A stretch of DNA of 64,000 nucleotides. Source: Peromyscus leucopus. Its lineage: Eukaryota; Chordata; Mammalia; Rodentia; Cricetidae. A program made the position numbers and the translations under genes. Under the pieces are notes generated by a model. That model saw nothing but the letters and a program-made list of their open reading frames with translations. It was not told where the DNA came from and did not search any database. Below, piece after piece: positions 61,843 through 64,000 of this stretch (the stretch's first letter is position 1; each line of letters starts with the position of its first letter). The stretch is taken from the NCBI RefSeq assembly GCF_004664715.2, contig NC_051069.1:3092501-3156500 (forward strand). Reading direction: 5' to 3'.

Positions 61843-62387
61843 AAAAGTAGGAAAGAAAAAATGCAAATTAAAAATTTGTGTCATTAAATTGACAACAAAA
61901 TGCCTAATAATATCACATATTGACATGGAACAACGCCAATGGAACAGGGATTGTTTTTATTCCAATGTGCTTTGGGGAGCAAAAGTATAAAATTGGAGCC
62001 ATGTATACTGCAAAATCCAACTTCCTCTACGTATGTTTGCAATCAAGAAGTCATTTTTTGGTAGTTATTGACCTAATAGTTAAAAACTTAGAAACAATTT
62101 CAAAATTCATCAAAGAAAGAACCGCTTAAGAATTATTGATATGGTAAAATATGACATAGTAGCTCAAATATTCAGCCATCCATTTACAGACCACCTTAGA
62201 CAAATCTTAAAAACTAAATATTGATTTGAAAAAAAAAAAGATTTGGTTGTTTTAAAATAAAGCTTAAACACAAAATGTTACATATGCTCAGAGGCATATA
62301 AAAATGTAGTTAGAACAAAATAATACATACATTGATAAACACAAAATAAAAATAGGATTTGCTCCTGAGAGGAAAATAGTTGAGATC

Positions 62388-62608
62388 AGGGACTTGGGAG
62401 ATGGCTCAGTGGTTAAGAGCACTTACTGCTCTTACAAAAGACTAGAATTTGGTTCCCAGCACCCATGTCTAGTGGTTTACAACTGCCTATAACTCTAGCT
62501 CCAGAGGATCCAATGCCCTCTTTCTGTCTCAATGGGGACTGCACTCATATGAACATATCCACACACATATACACAAAATTTTAAATTAAAAATTAAATCT
62601 CTAAAAAA
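62388..62608 (+). mobile_element. B2 SINE
   Basis: GGGAGATGGCTCAGTGGTTAAGAGC, TTTGGTTCCCAGCACCC, AACTCTAGCTCCAGAGG, tail AAATTAAATCTCTAAAAAA. Confidence 0.94.
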
Positions 62609-62694
62609 TTGAGATGTAGTTTTAACTGCAAATGTAACAACTTATTACTCAGAAAAAAAAAATGAGGATAGCATGTGGCATTCAGTTGTATATA

Positions 62695-62852
62695 TTTTAG
62701 TTTCTTTTGACAAGATTTGTCGGAGTAGCCCAAACCGGCCACATCCCTTAGGCTCCCAAGCACTGTGATTACGGTTGTGCTCTACTGTACCCAACAGCAC
62801 AGTTATTTGGGTTGTGAGCATAGCCTTTAATGGCTGAGCCTTCTCTCTAGCC
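62695..62852 (-). mobile_element. B4 SINE, diverged
   Basis: TGACAAGATTTGTCGGAGTAGCCC, CCAAGCACTGTGATTACGG and GGCTGAGCCTTCTCTCTAGCCC. Confidence 0.65.
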
Positions 62853-62887
62853 CAGCACTACAGTTATTTTCACTGTGATAAAAATGA

Positions 62888-63293
62888 GTGTCTAAGTTAG
62901 GGTTTCTGTTGCTGTGATAAAACACCAGGACCAAAAGCAACTTGGAGAGAAAAGGGTTTATTTCACCCACAGTTCCACATCACAATCCATCATCAAAAGG
63001 AATCAGGGCAGGAACTTGAGGGCAGGAACTGATGAAGAAGCCATAGCGGAGGCTGCTCACTAGCTTGTTCCCCAGGGCTTGCTCAGCCTGCTTTTTTTAT
63101 ACAACCCAGGACCACCAGGCCAGAAACAGCATCACCTACAGTGAGCTGGGCCCTTCCATATCAATCATCAATCAAGAAAATGAACCACAAGCTTGCCCAC
63201 AGGCCAATCAGGTTGGGGCATTTTCTCCATTGAGGGTCCCTCTTCTCGGACGACTCTAGCTTATGTCAAGTTGATGAAAACTAGCTAGCACAG
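62888..63293 (-). mobile_element. MaLR LTR, near complete
   Basis: TGTCTAAGTTAGGGTTTCTGTTGCTGTG, AAAAGCAACTTGGAGAG, GCTTGCTCAGCCTGC, GGACCACCAGGCC, TTATGTCAAGTTGATGAAAACTAGCTAGCACAG. It is the reverse orientation of the types at 21272 and 23243. Confidence 0.9.
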
Positions 63294-63538
63294 GGAAGAT
63301 GTCAATACACGTGCCAAGTACATTTCTTCTATCAAAGACATTGATTAGTTGGCTACCATATCTACAGAGATTTAAAACTAATTCAGGGTTGACAAGATGG
63401 GTGATTCTCTGTATTTGTGCTCTGTGAGCTGGGGGGGGGGGTCCTAGGGCTTTCTAGGGTTTAATGGAAAGCTCTGCTGTCTTCAACGTAGTGTCTCCAT
63501 CTCTAGGTCCACAGCTCTACCTCTCTCCATTACATGTC
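63294..63538. other. No gene seen
   Basis: A G run at 63431-63440. Otherwise unassigned. Confidence 0.35.
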
Positions 63539-63539
63539 G

Positions 63540-63825
63540 GAGCAGGCAGTGCAAGGAGGAGGATATTTGGGAGAGTCTCTTTTTGGCTCACATTTTGAGA
63601 TGACAGTCCACCAGACTAGGGAGAGCTGGGTGACAGGAACTGGAGGCGGCTGGTCACATTGCATCTACAATCAGAGAGAGATGAAGGCTGGTGCTCAGCT
63701 TGCTTCCTCCCTTTTATTCAGTCAGTATCCCAGTCCGTGGGATGATGACATTCATGCTTAGGGCGGTCTTCCCACTTCTGTTAACCTAGTCCGCAAACTC
63801 CCTCACAAACATGTCCAGAGATTTT
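63540..63825 (-). mobile_element. MaLR LTR (MT-like)
   Basis: AGAGTCTCTTTTTGGCTCAC, GTGACAGGAACTGGAGGCGGCTGGTCACATT, GATGATGACATTCATGC, GGCGGTCTTCCCACTTC, TTAACCTAGTCC. Same order as the copy at 37010. Confidence 0.72.
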
Positions 63826-64000
63826 GTTTGTTGGTTTGTTGTTTGTTTTTTGTTTTTTTAATGGGAGGAGGAGATGGTATCATTAAGTCCTATAAGACGG
63901 ACAATCATAGTAACCATTACAGTGTGCTTCACAATTTTTAAAGTCACGGCTGGAAATCAGCACACTGCCTCTTACATCCCACTGGCTAGAATCTTGCTAC
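63826..64000. other. No gene seen; (GTTT)n at the start
   Basis: GTTTGTTTTTTG-type repeat (63826-63858), then unique-looking sequence to the window edge. Confidence 0.4.

Larger units (their letters stand above)
61220..62380 (+). mobile_element. Ancient L1/HAL1-like fragment, split by a B4A
   Basis: Right part is clearer: ATGCAAATTAAAAATTTG, AATATCACATATTGACATGG, AACTTAGAAACAATTTC, ACCGCTTAAGAATTATTGATATGGTAAAATATGAC and ATTCAGCCATCC follow the end of HAL1/old L1 ORF2. The left part (61220-61570) is weaker. No frame survives. Confidence 0.5.

Overview
This is mammalian nuclear DNA from a muroid rodent, most likely a cricetid (hamster, vole or deer mouse type). The basis is the repeat content: rodent-restricted SINEs (B1, B2, B4, ID), rodent MaLR LTRs, rodent L1 3' UTRs and a mys-like LTR retroelement. 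Several recent B1 copies carry a 3' half (GAAAGGCGCAAAGCTACAC type) that I associate with cricetids rather than Mus. The species call is inference. I found no protein-coding gene, exon, CpG island, tRNA, rRNA or CRISPR array. All long open frames are explained by simple repeats or by retroelement remnants, so the window reads as a gene desert or a large intron/intergenic interval.

Layout. 0-9 kb: a partial mys-like LTR at the left edge, an old L1, B1/B4/ID/B2 copies, a large homeobox-site-rich unique block (about 2.95-3.7 kb), microsatellites and an L1 3' UTR (7.4-8.4 kb). 9-11 kb: a conserved-looking block, then a B1 nested in a B2 whose tail has expanded into an 840-bp, 14-bp-unit minisatellite. 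11-19 kb: old L1s, MIR, MaLR LTRs and many SINEs. 19.4-23.2 kb: mostly unique DNA with conserved-looking blocks. 23-27 kb: a MaLR LTR carrying a chimeric B1/L1-tail/B2 insertion that has a near-identical inverted partner 3 kb away, plus two conserved-looking blocks. 27-37 kb: sparse SINEs and unique DNA, including a strong candidate element at 33.6-34.5 kb. 37.5-40.7 kb: an essentially complete non-coding LTR element. 41.5-43.8 kb: a candidate regulatory block, then a three-layer nest of LTR elements. 45.9-49 kb: an LTR split by a 5'-inverted L1. 49-56.2 kb: unique DNA, a CR1/L3-like relic, a URR1 hAT transposon and another candidate regulatory block. 56.5-64 kb: MaLR LTRs, L1 fragments and an L1 that appears to carry a 3' transduction.

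Functionally, the only plausible host function is cis-regulatory. Several 300-800 bp stretches lack repeats and are rich in TAATTA, ATTAAT and ATGCTAAT-like motifs; this is what distal enhancers around developmental transcription-factor genes usually look like. Whether they are conserved cannot be shown without an alignment. The rest is a well-preserved record of retrotransposition: target-site duplications, nested insertions, twin priming, transduction and solo-LTR formation can be read directly. Repeat subfamily names come from memory of consensus sequences, and boundaries are accurate to roughly 5-20 bp unless a target-site duplication fixes them.
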